A stretch of 64,000 nt of DNA from Diphasiastrum complanatum (Eukaryota > Streptophyta > Lycopodiopsida > Lycopodiales > Lycopodiaceae), in the NCBI GenBank assembly GCA_029204225.1, contig CM055111.1, forward strand, positions 25,105,874-25,169,873, read 5' to 3'. Below, one piece after another: positions 13,101 through 26,275 of the stretch. The notes below the pieces were generated by a model. It was given only the letters and a program-made list of their open reading frames with translations, searched no databases and was not told where the DNA came from. How positions within the stretch are numbered: the stretch's first letter is position 1; the number at the start of each line of letters is the position of its first letter. A program made the position numbers and the translations under genes.

Positions 13101-14400
13101 CATTTCTAATGATCAATATCGATTAGAAATCTATCAAACAAGTAACTGATTTCAAATTTTAACCAAATATGAAATTCAACCAAAAAAATAAAAAAATTCA
13201 ATTTTAACTTTTAATCTGGGAGTACCATACTCCAAAAGTTAAATTAACATCACAGTAAAAATTGTCGGCAAATTCATTGTGGTTTCTTTTGTCAATTTAA
13301 ACTTATCTATAACCGGAAAATAATTTAGCCTTAGTAAAAACATTGTGACCAAATCTGACTGATAACTCAGTTTAATCAATTTACTAATCTAAACTGATTC
13401 CATAGATAACGGAAAAATGACCGAAATTTTGATTTTTTGGAAAAACTCAATTTATGGTTCATTCTATGGAATTCAAAAAATTCTGACGAAAATACGGTTA
13501 GTACAAAAGACAATCAAAATCGAAAAATCGAAATATTGTTTGATTCTTAATGTCACTAAACTAATGTCCAACTGGCATGCCAAGCACACTACATTGGTTA
13601 GAAAACGTCATTACGGAATTTTTTACGTAAACTTCAGTATTACGAAATTTGTCAACCAATATCACTGATTTGTGACCAAACCATCAGAGCACATGCGTAT
13701 GACCACTCAAATCGATTGTAAATCCCACATGCATGTCAAAATCACACTGAAAGTCAACATGCAATCAATCCATGCAAGCACAGTACCACAAATTAGGAAA
13801 ATGACTTGCATGCAATCAAAATAATTCAAAAGTTTACAAATCTCAGAACAGAGGGAGACCAAGTGAACAAGATGCTTGCAACATCATCCTACCATCTAGA
13901 TTTTACACACGAGAGATTAGAGCAGCCAAAAATCTGTAGTAGGGCACACTTTTTGTAGACCACCTAGACTTTACATGTGTAAACACCTCCCCAAGCCCAA
14001 AAGTGATGCTACCAACAATCTTAGATCATCAATTAGACTTCCATGAAATATTCATACTGATCCTAAGAAACAGTATAGGCTAAGAACGAAGATTTCTTGA
14101 TTTGTAAAAGTTAAAATAGCTTCAAACTTGATGGAGATGAAGCATAAGCCTCTGGCCATCAATTTACAGGTCTAATAGCTTGCTGGGAAGGTAAAAGGGA
14201 ATGCTAATCAGGCTGTAAGAGAATATGAAATGATATCCTTATGAATTTGGAGAGATCCATCCCCCAAAATCTCCAAAAATGGTCATTTTTGCACTTTTTT
14301 GAATTCCTCAAAAGCTCAATTGCTAGAATTTTTGGCTCTAACTTTAAGGACAGCTCCAGAAGACTTTTATTTATCTCTTTACAATCTTAGACTTTTGGTG
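10198..14400. other. AT-rich gene-less block, probable LTR-retrotransposon relic
   Basis: 4.2 kb with no coding signal on either strand beyond short chance frames. At 10205-10250 and 12590-12630 the minus strand has a 'TTTTGAGGACAAAA'-like or 'GGGACTAAAATTCC'-like stretch followed by a purine run (taaggaggaaaaaatg; ctaaggggggaagaag), which resembles the 3' end plus polypurine tract of plant gypsy chromoviruses. I cannot define element borders. Confidence 0.35.
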
Positions 14401-15107
14401 TTGTTGATTGTGTTGTTGTGATTGCTGGTCTGAATCAGTTTGCTCAGCTTTTGTCTTCTTGTCCTTCGAATATTTCTTCTTCGGGATCTATCGCTTATTC
14501 AAATAGAGAGCGACTATCTTCGAATTCGATGTGGATAAGCTTTTCCTTCTTACTTCTTCCTACAATAAGCTTGCTCTCACCTTTTGAGAGACAGGTTAGG
14601 AGTATTATTGAGTAGCAATACTAGATTGTCGCAAGAGAGAGGAAGACTAGACAGAAGAGACATGTTAGCATCTTCATCTGATATTGGCGAACCTACTGCA
14701 ACTACCTAATTGAGTAGCTGTTTGAATTCATTTAGATGATCTGTGAATAAATTTCCTTCACTCATCTTGAGTGACATGAACTTCTTCCTCAAGAAGAGAC
14801 GAGTCGATACATATGTTGTTTCGTATAGACCAGTAAGAATGTCCTATGCCTCTTTGGAGCTGGAACAATTAGCTATGTGAGCTATTTGTGAACCTTTAAG
14901 ATTCAGAGATACAATGACAAGAGCTTTGCCATCCTTAGCTTTCCAAGCGGTCAACATGTCAGGTTCAGCTGGCTTGGCTATTGAACCGTTGATGTATCCC
15001 CAGAGTTCTTTTTCTGTGAGTATCATCTTCATCTTGAATTTCCACATGTGGAAGTCATTACTGTTGAACTTGTTGATCAAGCGGATTTTTGAAGATGTTC
15101 TTTCCAT
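14400..15107 (-). pseudogene. Copia gag N-terminal half (decayed)
   Basis: ATG at 15107; the region includes HMWKFKMKMILTEKELWGYI and KAKDGKALVIVSLNLKGSQI, typical copia gag. Continues past a stop near 14842 through LRKKFMSLKMSEGNLFTDHL to about 14580. PBS and LTR lie immediately upstream (15165-16487), in normal order. Downstream gag and pol are missing, replaced by AT-rich DNA. Confidence 0.75.
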
Positions 15108-15164
15108 GATGAATGATCTAAGTATAGTAAAAGTTTCGAATACTAAAAGTAGTTTGGAACAAAA

Positions 15165-15176
15165 GCTCCGATACCA
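15165..15176 (-). promoter_or_regulatory. Primer-binding site, one mismatch
   Basis: Minus strand TGGTATCGGAGC, one change from the initiator tRNA-Met PBS, four bases from the LTR end at 15181. Confidence 0.75.
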
Positions 15177-15180
15177 CTCT

Positions 15181-16487
<1,307 letters not shown>

Positions 16488-16507
16488 TCTCCCCCTTAAG
16501 TTAACTG

Positions 16508-17235
16508 CTATGAATCTGAACTACAATTGAGATTTATCATATCTACTAGGGTAGAATGTTTATCTCTAGACAATGGCTTTGTCAAAATATTAGCCATCAT
16601 ATTGTCTGAATGACAGTAACTTAGTACAACATCTTGGTTCTGAACTTTTTCTCTAAGAAAATGGAACTGAATTTCTATGTGTTTAGTTCTAGCATGAGTA
16701 CGTGGGTTCAAAGATAGAACTATGCAGGTCTTATTGTCGCACTAGAGTATTGTTGGATCGATCTGTGGGAATTGCAGATCCTGCAGCAGCCTCCTTAGCC
16801 AAATGATCTCCTTCATTGTTGATGTAGCTGGAACGTATTCAGATTCTGTAGAGGACAACGAAATGCATTTATGCTTTCTGTTGTTCCATGAAATGGGTCC
16901 TCCTACAAAGAAACAAATATAACCTGACGTGGATATTCTGGTATCCACGTCTCCTGCCCAATCGAAATCTGAATAGGTAGTCAGTGTGAGTGCAGCTTCT
17001 GTGTTGCCATTGTAACTCAAGACATAGTGCTTTGAGGCTTGAATGTACTTCAAAACTCTTTGCAGGGATTTCCAGTGTTGTAGGCCTAGATTGGACATGA
17101 ATTGTGACAATGTGCTTATAGCATATGCAAGATCAAGATGTGTGCAGATCATAGAGTACATGATAGAACCTATGACTGACTGATAGGAGTACTTGCACAT
17201 TTCTTGCTGATCTGCCTTCATTCTGGAAGTCTTAG
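16508..17235 (-). pseudogene. Copia RNase H C-terminal region
   Basis: Two segments in the order YQSVIGSIMYSMICTHLDLA (about 17180), TYSDFDWAGDVDTRISTSGY (about 16950), SLSSTESEYVPATSTMKEII (about 16850), then HARTKHIEIQFHFLREKV and ILTKPLSRDKHSTLVDMI, ending at a stop at 16508. A single stop near 16740 separates them. It directly precedes the polypurine tract and LTR. The upstream junction near 17235 joins RT from a different copia family, so the pol is a hybrid. Confidence 0.8.
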
Positions 17236-20200
17236 ATCTACCATCTTGAATTCACTAGACAAAGAAACTTTAACATTTCTTATGCCTTCACCATCATTTC
17301 CTGCCAATATGAAAGTACTAAAATGATGATCTTTCCATCATTACATTTGATGTACAAAGAAGGCTCATAAGAGCTAATCACAAAGCCAACAGAGTAGAAA
17401 ATCTTGTAACCTAGTGTACCAAGCTCTAGGTGCTTGCTTCAAGCCATATAGGCTCTTCCTTAAGTGGAAAACCTTGTCCTCCTCACCATCCTTGATGAAG
17501 CCCTCGGTTGCAACATATATATTTCCTCCTCCAAGTAGCCATTCAAGAAAGTATTTGTCACATCCATTTGATAGAGATTCCACTTGAATAAAGTAGCAAT
17601 ACAAATGATCAATCTAATGGTTACAAGTTTTGCTACAAGAGCAAATGTTTCTTCATAATCTATACCTTTAGTTTGAAGAAACCCCTTAGAAACCAATCTA
17701 GCTTTGTACTTACTTATAGATCCATCTTGATTGTACTTTAATCAATAGATCCATTTACATGCAAGTGGCTTTTTCCCATATGGAAGATGTACAAGATTCC
17801 AAGTTTGATTATCTATCAAAGCATCAAACTCTAATTGCATTGCATCTCTCCAAACTTGTGATTTACTTGCATCTTCATAACATGATGACTCTTCAAGCAT
17901 TGTGGTTAGAAAAGAGTAAGAGATAGAAGGAGTTGTGTCTTCCATGTGCTTCCCTTTCTCAAAGTATGTGAACCTTGAAGGCTCGGCCTTGCTCCCTGTG
18001 GATCTTCTCAGCTCCTTTGGAACTTGATTTTGATCTTCCAAAAGATCATTTTCAAGAGGCTCCTCCTTGTGTGTTGCAAGATCTTCATCACCTAAGAGAT
18101 TACATGCATTTGGAGACAACTTGTAACTTTGAGATTCATCAAGTAAGACATCCTTGCTAGCTTTTACTTTTCTTGAAATAGGATCAAATATCCTATATCC
18201 TGTGCTATTTTCACTATAGCCTACAAATATTCCTTTGAAGGAAGTTGCATCTTCTTTCCTTCTTGTTTCCAAAGGAATGTGGACATAACATATGCATCCA
18301 AATACTTTAAAATCTTTTACATTGGGCTTATTGCCAAACAAAGCTTGAAATGGTGAGATCCCACCAATAGCGCTACTAGGAAGCCTATTACATAAATAAT
18401 TAGCACAAGTTATGTCCTCCTCCCAAAAAGTGATGGGTAGAGATGCATCAAGTCTTAAAGACTTTGCTCATTCACAAAGACTTCTATTTTTCCTCTCGGC
18501 CACCCCATTTTGTTGGGGGGTGTAAGGACAAGTGAGTTCTCTCTTAATGCCATTGATCTCACAAAAGTCTCTCATCTTGTTGGAGATATACTCTCCTCCA
18601 TTATCACATCTTAGAACTTTAATGCAAGAACTAAGTTGTATTTTCATTAGAGACTTAAACTTTACAAAAGCTTCATACACAAGGCTTTTCTTAGGCAATA
18701 ATTCAATCCAAGTGTATCTAGTACAATCGTCTATAAAGGTCACATACATTAAAGCACCTCCATTACTTTCATGAGAAAATGCATGTACATCCGAATGGAT
18801 AAGATCTAAAGGTGAGGAAGATCTTGTTTAAGATCTCTTGTAGGAAGTCTTGTGTGACTTTGCAAGGCCACATGCCTCACACACTTTGCCACACTTCTTG
18901 AAAGCTTTTGGTAGGCCGAGAGCTAGCTCCTTTGATGCCATGGATTCCATTGATTGCAGATTAAGAAGGCCCAATCTTTTGTGCCAAAGCTCCACTTGAG
19001 TCAACTCCTCCCTAACCATATTCACACTTTCAATAGCCACATTAGCATCCAAATTAAAGAGCCTTCCTTGCTTAATGCCACTAGCTATGCACTTATCATT
19101 TTCAAGATGGAACACACTCCATTCTTGAAATGTACATCTAGTCCATTGTCCATTAATTGACCAACACTTAACAAGTTTTTTGTAATGGATGGAACATACA
19201 AAACATTATCAAGATCTATCCTCTTAGATGATCCTAAGCATAATGGAATAGATCCTATGCCATCTATCTTGCATTCTTGATCACTAGCAGTGTAGATTGA
19301 TTTCTTAGAATCATTACAAGAAAGTAGATTAGAGAAGTAATGCTTGTTGAATGACATGTGGGAACTAGCCCCACTATCAATCCACCATGTCTCTTGGCTT
19401 GATGTTGGTATAGATGCTACATGTGTTGAAGCCATCATCTTCTTCCTCCCCTTGTGCAAGATTGCCTTGATCTTCACTCCCTTGTGCATTTTTCTTCTTA
19501 TAACATTGGGAAGCAATGTGTCCTTTCTTCCCACAAAAAAAACACTTTAGTTTGGCTTTGTTCTTTTACTTCTCTTTGGAGGTAGATCCTCTGTCCTTTG
19601 CCTTGGCCTCTTTGCCTTGGATCTTCTTGAAAGGATGAGTCTTCTTTTTGCCTTTAGATGTGAAGTTTGCTTTCTCATCACCATTATGTAGTGATAAGGT
19701 CCCCATTCTTGTTTTGAGGTGTAGAAGCCTACTCTCCTCGGCCACAAGAACATTATGCAATTTTTCAATTGATGGAAGTTGTTCTTGAATAGCAAAATAT
19801 TGAACTAGATTAGAGAACTCATCTCCTAATCCTTTTAAAAATACTTGTACTAGTTCATTGTCTTGGATCTTCTCTCCTATAGATCCCAATTTTTTGTTCA
19901 AAGATTTTATCCTTAGGACATACTCTTGTCCATTTTCTTCACTTCCCCTCATGCTTTGCAAGATCAAGTTTCTTAGCATAAGCACTCTTGAAGTGTTATT
20001 GGATTCATAAATATTCTTTAGTAAATCCAAGCCTCTTTTGATGTGGTACAAGAAGCCACCTCCTTCAAGAGGTCATTGCTTACATTTAACTTTAAGCAAT
20101 GTAGGGCTAATCTAACCCTCTTCTTGTATTTTAGTTGTTCTTGGGCAGCTTGAGGCTCTTCCTCAACTCCTAAAACAATATCAAAGAGATCATGAACCAC

Positions 20201-20293
20201 TAGTAGTGATTCCATCTTTACTTTCCAAATGGAATAGTTTGTGGAAGTTAGTTTCTCACTAGATTTTAACATATATCCACCCATGGATGTCAT
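17236..20293 (-). pseudogene. Copia gag-protease-integrase-RT (decayed)
   Basis: ATG at 20293 opens MTSMGGYMLKSSEKLTSTNY. Gag is frameshifted near 20040; a zinc knuckle CFFCGKKGHIASQC lies near 19540; protease WWIDSGASSHMS near 19390; pre-integrase ELWHKRLGLLN near 18990. Integrase keeps RCDNGGEYISN near 18605 and NGVAERKNRS near 18495. RT N-terminus LACKWIY near 17760, motif [20 protein letters not shown] near 17565 with its Asp present, and [13 protein letters not shown] near 17435. At least five frameshifts or stops. The YVDD half of RT is gone. Confidence 0.8.
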
Positions 20294-20864
20294 TGTGAAT
20301 GAAGCCTATGAGATACACAAAGATCTCTTGATAAACAATGATCTAAGAGAGATTTCTAGCTTTCAAAAAGCCTCTAATCTCAGCCCAATCAATCCTAGTT
20401 CAACTTGGATGATGGTATAATAGATCTACTTAAATATCCTAGCAAATCACTCCTCCAAAAATTGATTTTAGTTCAATTTTGTTTGATATTTCACACACTT
20501 AAGATCTGAACTCAGCCTTATAGATCTGATCTAATGCTTCAAAATAAATTTCTTCAATGACTCAAATTTTTTTGATCATTAGCATTCAATAGATTGAACC
20601 TAAATCTAGACAATGCACTAAAAACCTTGAATTTTGGACTAATATGCATTTTTTTTTTGTCAAAAATACTAATGGAAGTTAATTTGAGGGTTGCTGTATG
20701 GATCACACGTGTGGACAGTACTTCAGCTGCCCAAAAATCGATCTTGACCATAAATAATTATGATACCTCTCTCCTTGAACTCACCCTCTCAATTAGAACT
20801 CAAAAACAACACATTGTCAATGATTTCTCAAGTACTATTAATTATTTAGATCACTCTTAGACTT
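20294..20864 (-). other. Copia leader region
   Basis: About 570 bp between PBS and gag ATG; no coding potential. It contains one CACACGTGTG palindrome at 20704-20713. Confidence 0.55.
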
Positions 20865-20877
20865 GGCTCTGCTACCA
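20865..20877 (-). promoter_or_regulatory. Primer-binding site, one mismatch
   Basis: Minus strand TGGTAGCAGAGCC, one change from the tRNA-Met PBS, directly next to the LTR end (TTGACA) at 20878. Confidence 0.75.
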
Positions 20878-21790
20878 TGTCAATTTTTAGAGAAAAAGGA
20901 CAATTACGATTGTATATATCAACCATTAAGAGTTATTGATTGCCTAATCCAAAGATCTATCAAGTTCTAGGTGTTAGATCTTGATCTAGATGCTTTACAC
21001 TATGATTTAAGCAAGAGCAATGGATCAAATGATTAAAAACATGGATGAGCGGCCTCACACGTGTGGAGTAGTATTGGGCGGGCATCAAAATTTTTGATAC
21101 CAGCCGGGTCAGGGTATTGTAATTTTTTAGAAAATGTAATACCAGTAGGGTATCAACATAAGGAGGTATAGGAGTTGTAGACTGGTATAGACCGGGCTAG
21201 TTACACAAGGGTGATACCAGCCGGTTATCAACCCGGGTATCAACATGTACGAATTGCTATAAATATATCATAATTTAAAATATCTAAGATATAAAAATAT
21301 ATATACTAAAAATAGTACTACTATTGATACCACGACAAAAATTCACAAAATCTCCCCAACCTAGGTATCAACATGAATAGTAAAATAGTTAATATTGGGT
21401 GTCCGATTCTAGACCCTGGTATTAGAAATCATATACCAGTTGGGTCGGTTTTTTAATACCATGTTGATACCCATTATTGATACCAGTCGTGACCCTATAT
21501 ACCCGGCCAACACTGGTGTGGAGGACAGTACCAGTATGGCCTACAGAGAGTAAAGTACACAAACTTACAAATGCATTTCAATCATAAAACCTCAAGACAA
21601 ATGTGGAAAATACAAGCAAGACTAGAATCTGCCAATGTCACATCAACTTCTCATTGATTTGGTTGATCCCTTTATAGATCAAGTACATTCACGAGCTGTG
21701 TACTGTCTAGCAAGCCTTCACACGTTTCAAGAGTGCCTGAAGCTTACATAGCTCATCATTATCCTTTTTTTCATCCCCAAATCTATGGAT
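20878..21790 (-). repeat. Copia 5' LTR interrupted by a hAT-like insertion
   Basis: Begins TGTCAATT next to the PBS. The 447-bp insertion at 21069-21515 plus one 8-bp duplication must be subtracted. A TATA box (minus CTATAAAGG) lies at 21669-21677. The outer end near 21790 is approximate because the sequence runs into a + strand copia fragment. Confidence 0.6.
21069..21515. mobile_element. Non-autonomous hAT-type DNA transposon (MITE-like)
   Basis: 447 bp with no ORF, flanked by a perfect 8-bp direct repeat GTGTGGAG (21061-21068 and 21516-21523). Terminal inverted repeats TAGTATTGGGCGGGCAT and CAGTGTTGGCCGGGTAT match at 13 of 17 positions. An 8-bp duplication and CAG/TAG-G termini are the hAT superfamily hallmark. 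The interior repeats 'gataccagccggg'-like motifs in both orientations. It sits in the LTR immediately after a CACACGTGTG palindrome. Confidence 0.8.
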
Positions 21791-22320
21791 TTCATCAAAT
21801 AAGACATCACGACAAATGAATCAAAGCACTGAGGTTAGATAACGGGGGAGAATACATCTCCAATGAATTCAAGAACTATTGTCTTAACAACGACATTGAG
21901 CAACAATACATCACTTCCTATTCGCCTTAGTCAAATGGTCTTGCTGAGAAAAAGAACGGAACCTTAGTTGAATCGGCAAAGTGCACGTTACATGTGACAC
22001 TTTCGAAGAGCTTTTGGGCTAAAGTTGTTTCAACAGCAACCTATATTCAGAACAGATGTTTTAATAAAGGCCTCTCAAACAAAACACCATTCGAAGTTTG
22101 GACAGGTACCAAACCTTCTTTATCAAACCTACGAGTTTTTGGATGTACTACTTTTGCACAGATTCCTCGTGATCTCAGGAAGAAGCTCGACTTCTAGAGT
22201 ATCAAGTGTGTTTTCATCAGCTACACTACTTCATATCAAGCCTACAAGTGTTGGATTCCTTGAAGTCAATCAAGTTGGACTCAGATACAACGTCATCTTC
22301 TACACAGGTGACAAAAAATA
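21791..22320 (+). pseudogene. Copia integrase fragment
   Basis: Reads RLDNGGEYISNEF near 21835, then a stop where PQSNGLAE is expected (near 21930), then KSFWAKVVSTATYIQNRCF, NKTPFEVWTGTKPSLSNLRV and LRKKLDF before a stop at 22197. A weak continuation to about 22310 resembles the copia linker after integrase. No LTR or other domains attached; cut by gypsy sequence on the right. Confidence 0.75.
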
Positions 22321-22324
22321 AAAA

Positions 22325-23250
22325 AATGACCAGTCGGGCCAAGATCAATATGCTGAAAGAGGAATCTCGACGGGGGCTGTTTTCATCTAGTTGTAGCCGT
22401 TGAAGCCGTCCAGAAAATTGTAGGCTTCATCGCCAGCTACTCTATCGAGGACACTTTCCGTAAATGGTAAAGGAAAATGGTCCTTTTTGGTGATTGCATT
22501 AAGCGCCTTCAGATTCACACAGATCCGCATTTTGTCATTCTTCTTGGGTACTATAACTATCGGCGATACCCATTCCGTGTGCTCGATTTTGTAAATAAAA
22601 TCTACATCCATAAGCTTTTGCAACTCTTGCTTGATTGGTTCTGTATAATTTGGGTTGCAGCGGTAGTAACGGCTTACCTTGGGGACTGCTCCGTCCACCA
22701 AAGGTATGGTGTGTTGAGCTACTGTTGGCGGAATGCCCTTTAGATCACTATAGCTCCAGGCAAAACAGTCTTTATATTCCACCAACAAGGATCGTAGCCT
22801 CTTGAACTGCATGGGTATTAACTGCTCTCCCACATGCACTATCCTTTCTTCTTCTTCTGGTTCCTCAAGATTCATCAGCCATGTTCGCGTAGGTCCCTCA
22901 AAGACTTGTTCCACTGGTGCCTGACTTTGATCAGGTTCTCGTTGGGCTTGCGGCATCATGATTACCACGTCGTCCAATGTATAATTCTTGAAAGTATCAG
23001 GCATCTCGCAAGCACTTTCCAATGAGTCATGCAGGCGACATTCAAAGATTATTTGTAAAAATTTCTGGAAATTTTCTTGGACGATCTGTGCGTGCATGGA
23101 CCAGATTCAGAACACTTAGGTGCTACAAAAATGTCGTGAAAACCAGATCTCCCTAAATCCAGAAAAATGTCAATTCTAGGTGACACATGGCTTGATACTC
23201 GGCCATATAGTGTCAAGACACGGGATCGCCACAGATCTATGAAAGATTAG
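22325..23250 (-). pseudogene. Gypsy reverse transcriptase N-terminal part, inverted
   Basis: The minus strand carries FAWSYSDLKGIPPTVAQHTI, WVSPIVIVPKKNDKMRICVN and KDHFPLPFTESVLDRVAGDE, ending in FLDGFNGYN then a stop at 22387. These are the Athila/Tat-like gypsy RT fingers and motif A region. It ends before the YxDD box. Adjacent gypsy sequence from 23262 continues pol on the opposite strand, so this piece is inverted within its own element. About 130 codons of RT core are missing. Confidence 0.8.
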
Positions 23251-23261
23251 GATCATTATTG

Positions 23262-23990
23262 ATCTACCACCACCGGGGACGATCCGCGAGGTCTACATTT
23301 TCATGGGTCATGCTAACTATTATAGGATCTTCATTCTTGATTTTGCGGAGTTAGCCAAACCAATTTACAAGCTCACAACGGATCCACATTGAAATGAGGA
23401 AGCTCTAAAGGCTTTCCAGAAGATTAAGAATGCATTGGTCTCAGCACCAATCTTACGACCACCCAATTGGTCCACTGAGTTCCACGTGCATACAGACGCA
23501 TCGAAGTATGCAGTTGGAGCAGTCTTAACCCAGCCAGGTGAACACAAAAAGGATTTTCCAGTCCAATTTACAAGCCGACAGCTCAGTGATACCGAAATGA
23601 ATTATTCAACCACAGAGTGAGAAGCATTGGCAATGATGCATGCGGTTAAGAAGTTTCGACACTATTTGATGGCCACACATTTTGCTTTTTATATGGACCA
23701 TCAACCCTTGCTATATCTCGTTAATAAAACTTGCAACATCGGGAGAATCACCATATGGCTCCTTTTGTTGTTGGAATTTGATTTTCGGATAGTAGTTCGC
23801 AAGGAAAAACAACACTACATGGCAGATTATGTGTCATGAATCAAGGGAAAGGAGATTGCAACCCAACCCAACGATGAGCTGGCAGATGCTGTCTTATTTT
23901 ACGTGGATACAATACTAGAATGGGTTGTCGACATTGTTGAATATCTAATGCGGGGCCAACCAAACAAATCACTACCAAAGGCGGAATAGC
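23262..23990 (+). pseudogene. Gypsy RT C-terminus and RNase H
   Basis: Reads FMGHANYYRIFILDFAELAK near 23310, then RNase H FHVHTDASKYAVGAVLTQPG near 23480 and FTSRQLSDTEMNYSTTE near 23600, ending MADYVS at 23839. It keeps one reading frame throughout but has in-frame stops at about 23391, 23620, 23839 and 23988. There are no frameshifts, so decay is by substitution. The frame is shared with integrase downstream. Confidence 0.8.
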
Positions 23991-23995
23991 GGAAA

Positions 23996-25168
23996 TTGAT
24001 TTTGAAGGCTAGACCTTATCAGCTGATTGCCGGCCAGTTATACCGAAGAGGTCCAGATGGAATTCTTCGGCGGTGTATTCTTCCTCATGAGACCACCCAG
24101 ATCATTTCGCTTTCACATGAAGGCATGGGTGGAGGCCATTTTGCATCTGACATTATAGTTCGCAAGATCCTGCAATCAAGATGTTGGTGGCCAACGATTC
24201 ATAAAGACACGGAGGAATACTTGAAAAAGTGCGATGTGTGCCAAAGGGCAAGGAGACCAATGAGATTGAGCTATGATCTACTGCACCCAATCTTAGCCCA
24301 AGCACCGTTCAAAAAATGGGGATTGAATTATATTGGTCCAATTCACCCTACAGCAAGGAGTTCCCAGGCTCGATACATAATCGTAGCCACAGACTACCTC
24401 ACCAAATGGATCGAAGCCAAGGCAGTAAGAGCAGCTGATGCTAGGACCACTACCAAGTTCTTTTATGAAAATATCATTGTGCGCTTCGGATGCCCGGTGG
24501 AACTAGTCAGTGATCATGGAAGCCATTTCATCAACGAGACCATCAAGGTCCTGTTGGAGGAATTCTTTGTGATCCACAGAACCAGTACGCCTTATTATCC
24601 TCGTGGTAATGGGCAAGCAGAATCATCCAATAAGATCCTATGTAGCGTGCTCACGAAAACAGTTGAAGCTAGCAGATCAGATTGGGAACACAAGTTGCGT
24701 GTTGCACTGTGGGCATTCAGGACAGCATATAAAGGGAGCACTGATCAAACACCCTTCCAATTGGTATATGGTCAGGATGATGTGATGCCAGTAGAGTTTT
24801 TAGTTCCTTCATTAAGGATTGTCACCGCGCAACGTCTTAATGAGTCCAAATCTCTATAGCTACACCACGAAGATCTGCATAAACTCTGTGAAACACGCTT
24901 ACTAGCTGTGCATGCACTGGCAGCTGAAAAAGAAACACGCAAAGCTTGGCATGATCGTAGATTACAAAAGAAGGATCTTCGTTCAGGAGATCTAGTCTTG
25001 ATGTATAAAACCAAGGCGATCAAGGGGAAGTTAAAATTCACAGGCGAAGGTCCTTATAGGATCAAGGAAATTTTTAATCATGGGGCCGTGAACTTAGAAA
25101 AGCTAGATGGGACGCCATTCGACACACCCATCAATGGTAGTCGGTTGCACAAGTACTGGCCACCATAG
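23996..25168 (+). pseudogene. Gypsy integrase
   Basis: H2C2 zinc finger (SHEGMGGGHF, then KKCDVCQRA near 24240) followed by the core. The position of the first catalytic Asp (WGIDF in relatives) reads WGLNYIGP, i.e. Asn. The second Asp (VSDHGSHF near 24515) and Glu (GQAESSNK near 24620) are present. One in-frame stop at 24857; the same frame then continues through the C-terminal domain (KGKLKFTGEGPYRI) to SRLHKYWPP. No chromodomain is seen, consistent with a non-chromovirus lineage. Confidence 0.85.
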
Positions 25169-26275
25169 TGAGACAGATCCAGATTGGGGATGGCACGTTA
25201 CAAAAAGCTAATATGCTCAGCCATCACCGCTAGATCTAAGGAGATCAAGCCAAATCAAGCTAAATCCATCAAGATTCAGCCAGATCTGGCAAGATCGGGA
25301 AAATCCATCAAAATCCAAGGAGGATCCAGATCTTGATAGGGTAAAAAAAAAAGCAGATCATCAGATTGACTGATGGATTTACTACCAAGAATCCATCAAA
25401 ACTTCTAGAGCACTACCAACAGTCAAATCAAGCCTGGATGAAGCTGATTACCAGTTTACAAAAGTTAAAAATCAGAAAATCTCGAGATCTCGTCAAAAAA
25501 CACTCTAAAAGAGCATTTTTTTCATAATTTTTTGAGATCCCCTGGGAGATAGCTCTTGAAAATTGGACAGTCACCAGATCTAACCTAGATGCATCCATGA
25601 AAATCTCTGCGAGAGTTCCTGATGGAGGAATCATCATTTTTTATTGTATGCGAGAGTTTTCAGAAGCAAAATTTTCAGAACCCTCGCAGAGCATCAAGAT
25701 CATCTTACCAACTCTTGCAAGGTGCCAAAATGGAATCAGAGCAGTGAAATTAGCCTACCTACATGGTCTGATCTTGAAAATCCAATCACAGGAACAAGTT
25801 GTGCGAGAGATCACTTCCTGCGAGAGTTGAACCCTCGCAGACAGCCTGAACCCTCGCAGAACCTTCGCATAGCAGTCAAATCACCTTCTGAACTCTCGCA
25901 GACTTTCCTGAGGTCTTAGAATTTTGTGAAGAAGGTGCTTGCCAAAATTTGGGTGGAACTGAACAAGGGAAAGTGAATTTCACCTAATATGCACTCTAAA
26001 TTCCACTATATAAGGGCTGAATTTGAGTCATTTGTCACCTTTGCTAGCGAAGCTCTGTCGAAATTTCCACTGAAAATACCAAGTTTTCTGTTTTCATCCA
26101 AACTTCCTGCTAGCTGTCATCTGCTCATATTAAACACTGATCTGCGCTCTGAACTACAATCATTGTCCTCCAACACCTATTATTCTCAGTTTTCTACTGT
26201 TTCCACATCTTTTTCCATTTTCCACCATTTTTTCTACTTTTCCGACTTTTTCGACCACTAATCATCATTGCTAAC
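25169..26275 (+). other. Spacer between gypsy pol and downstream ORF, with TGCGAGAG repeats
   Basis: 1.1 kb without coding signal. Between about 25606 and 25905 the 8-mer TGCGAGAG or close variants, and their complements, occur at least eight times in both orientations and can pair into short hairpins (for example tgcgag...cctcgca near 25820). Confidence 0.5.

Noticed and set aside
13417..13668. 83-codon + strand frame in the AT-rich block
   Set aside because: Composition follows the AT-rich background and nothing recognisable is encoded.
23996..25168. Gypsy integrase as a functional gene
   Set aside because: It has an in-frame stop at 24857, the first catalytic Asp reads Asn, and the RT upstream is inverted and deleted.
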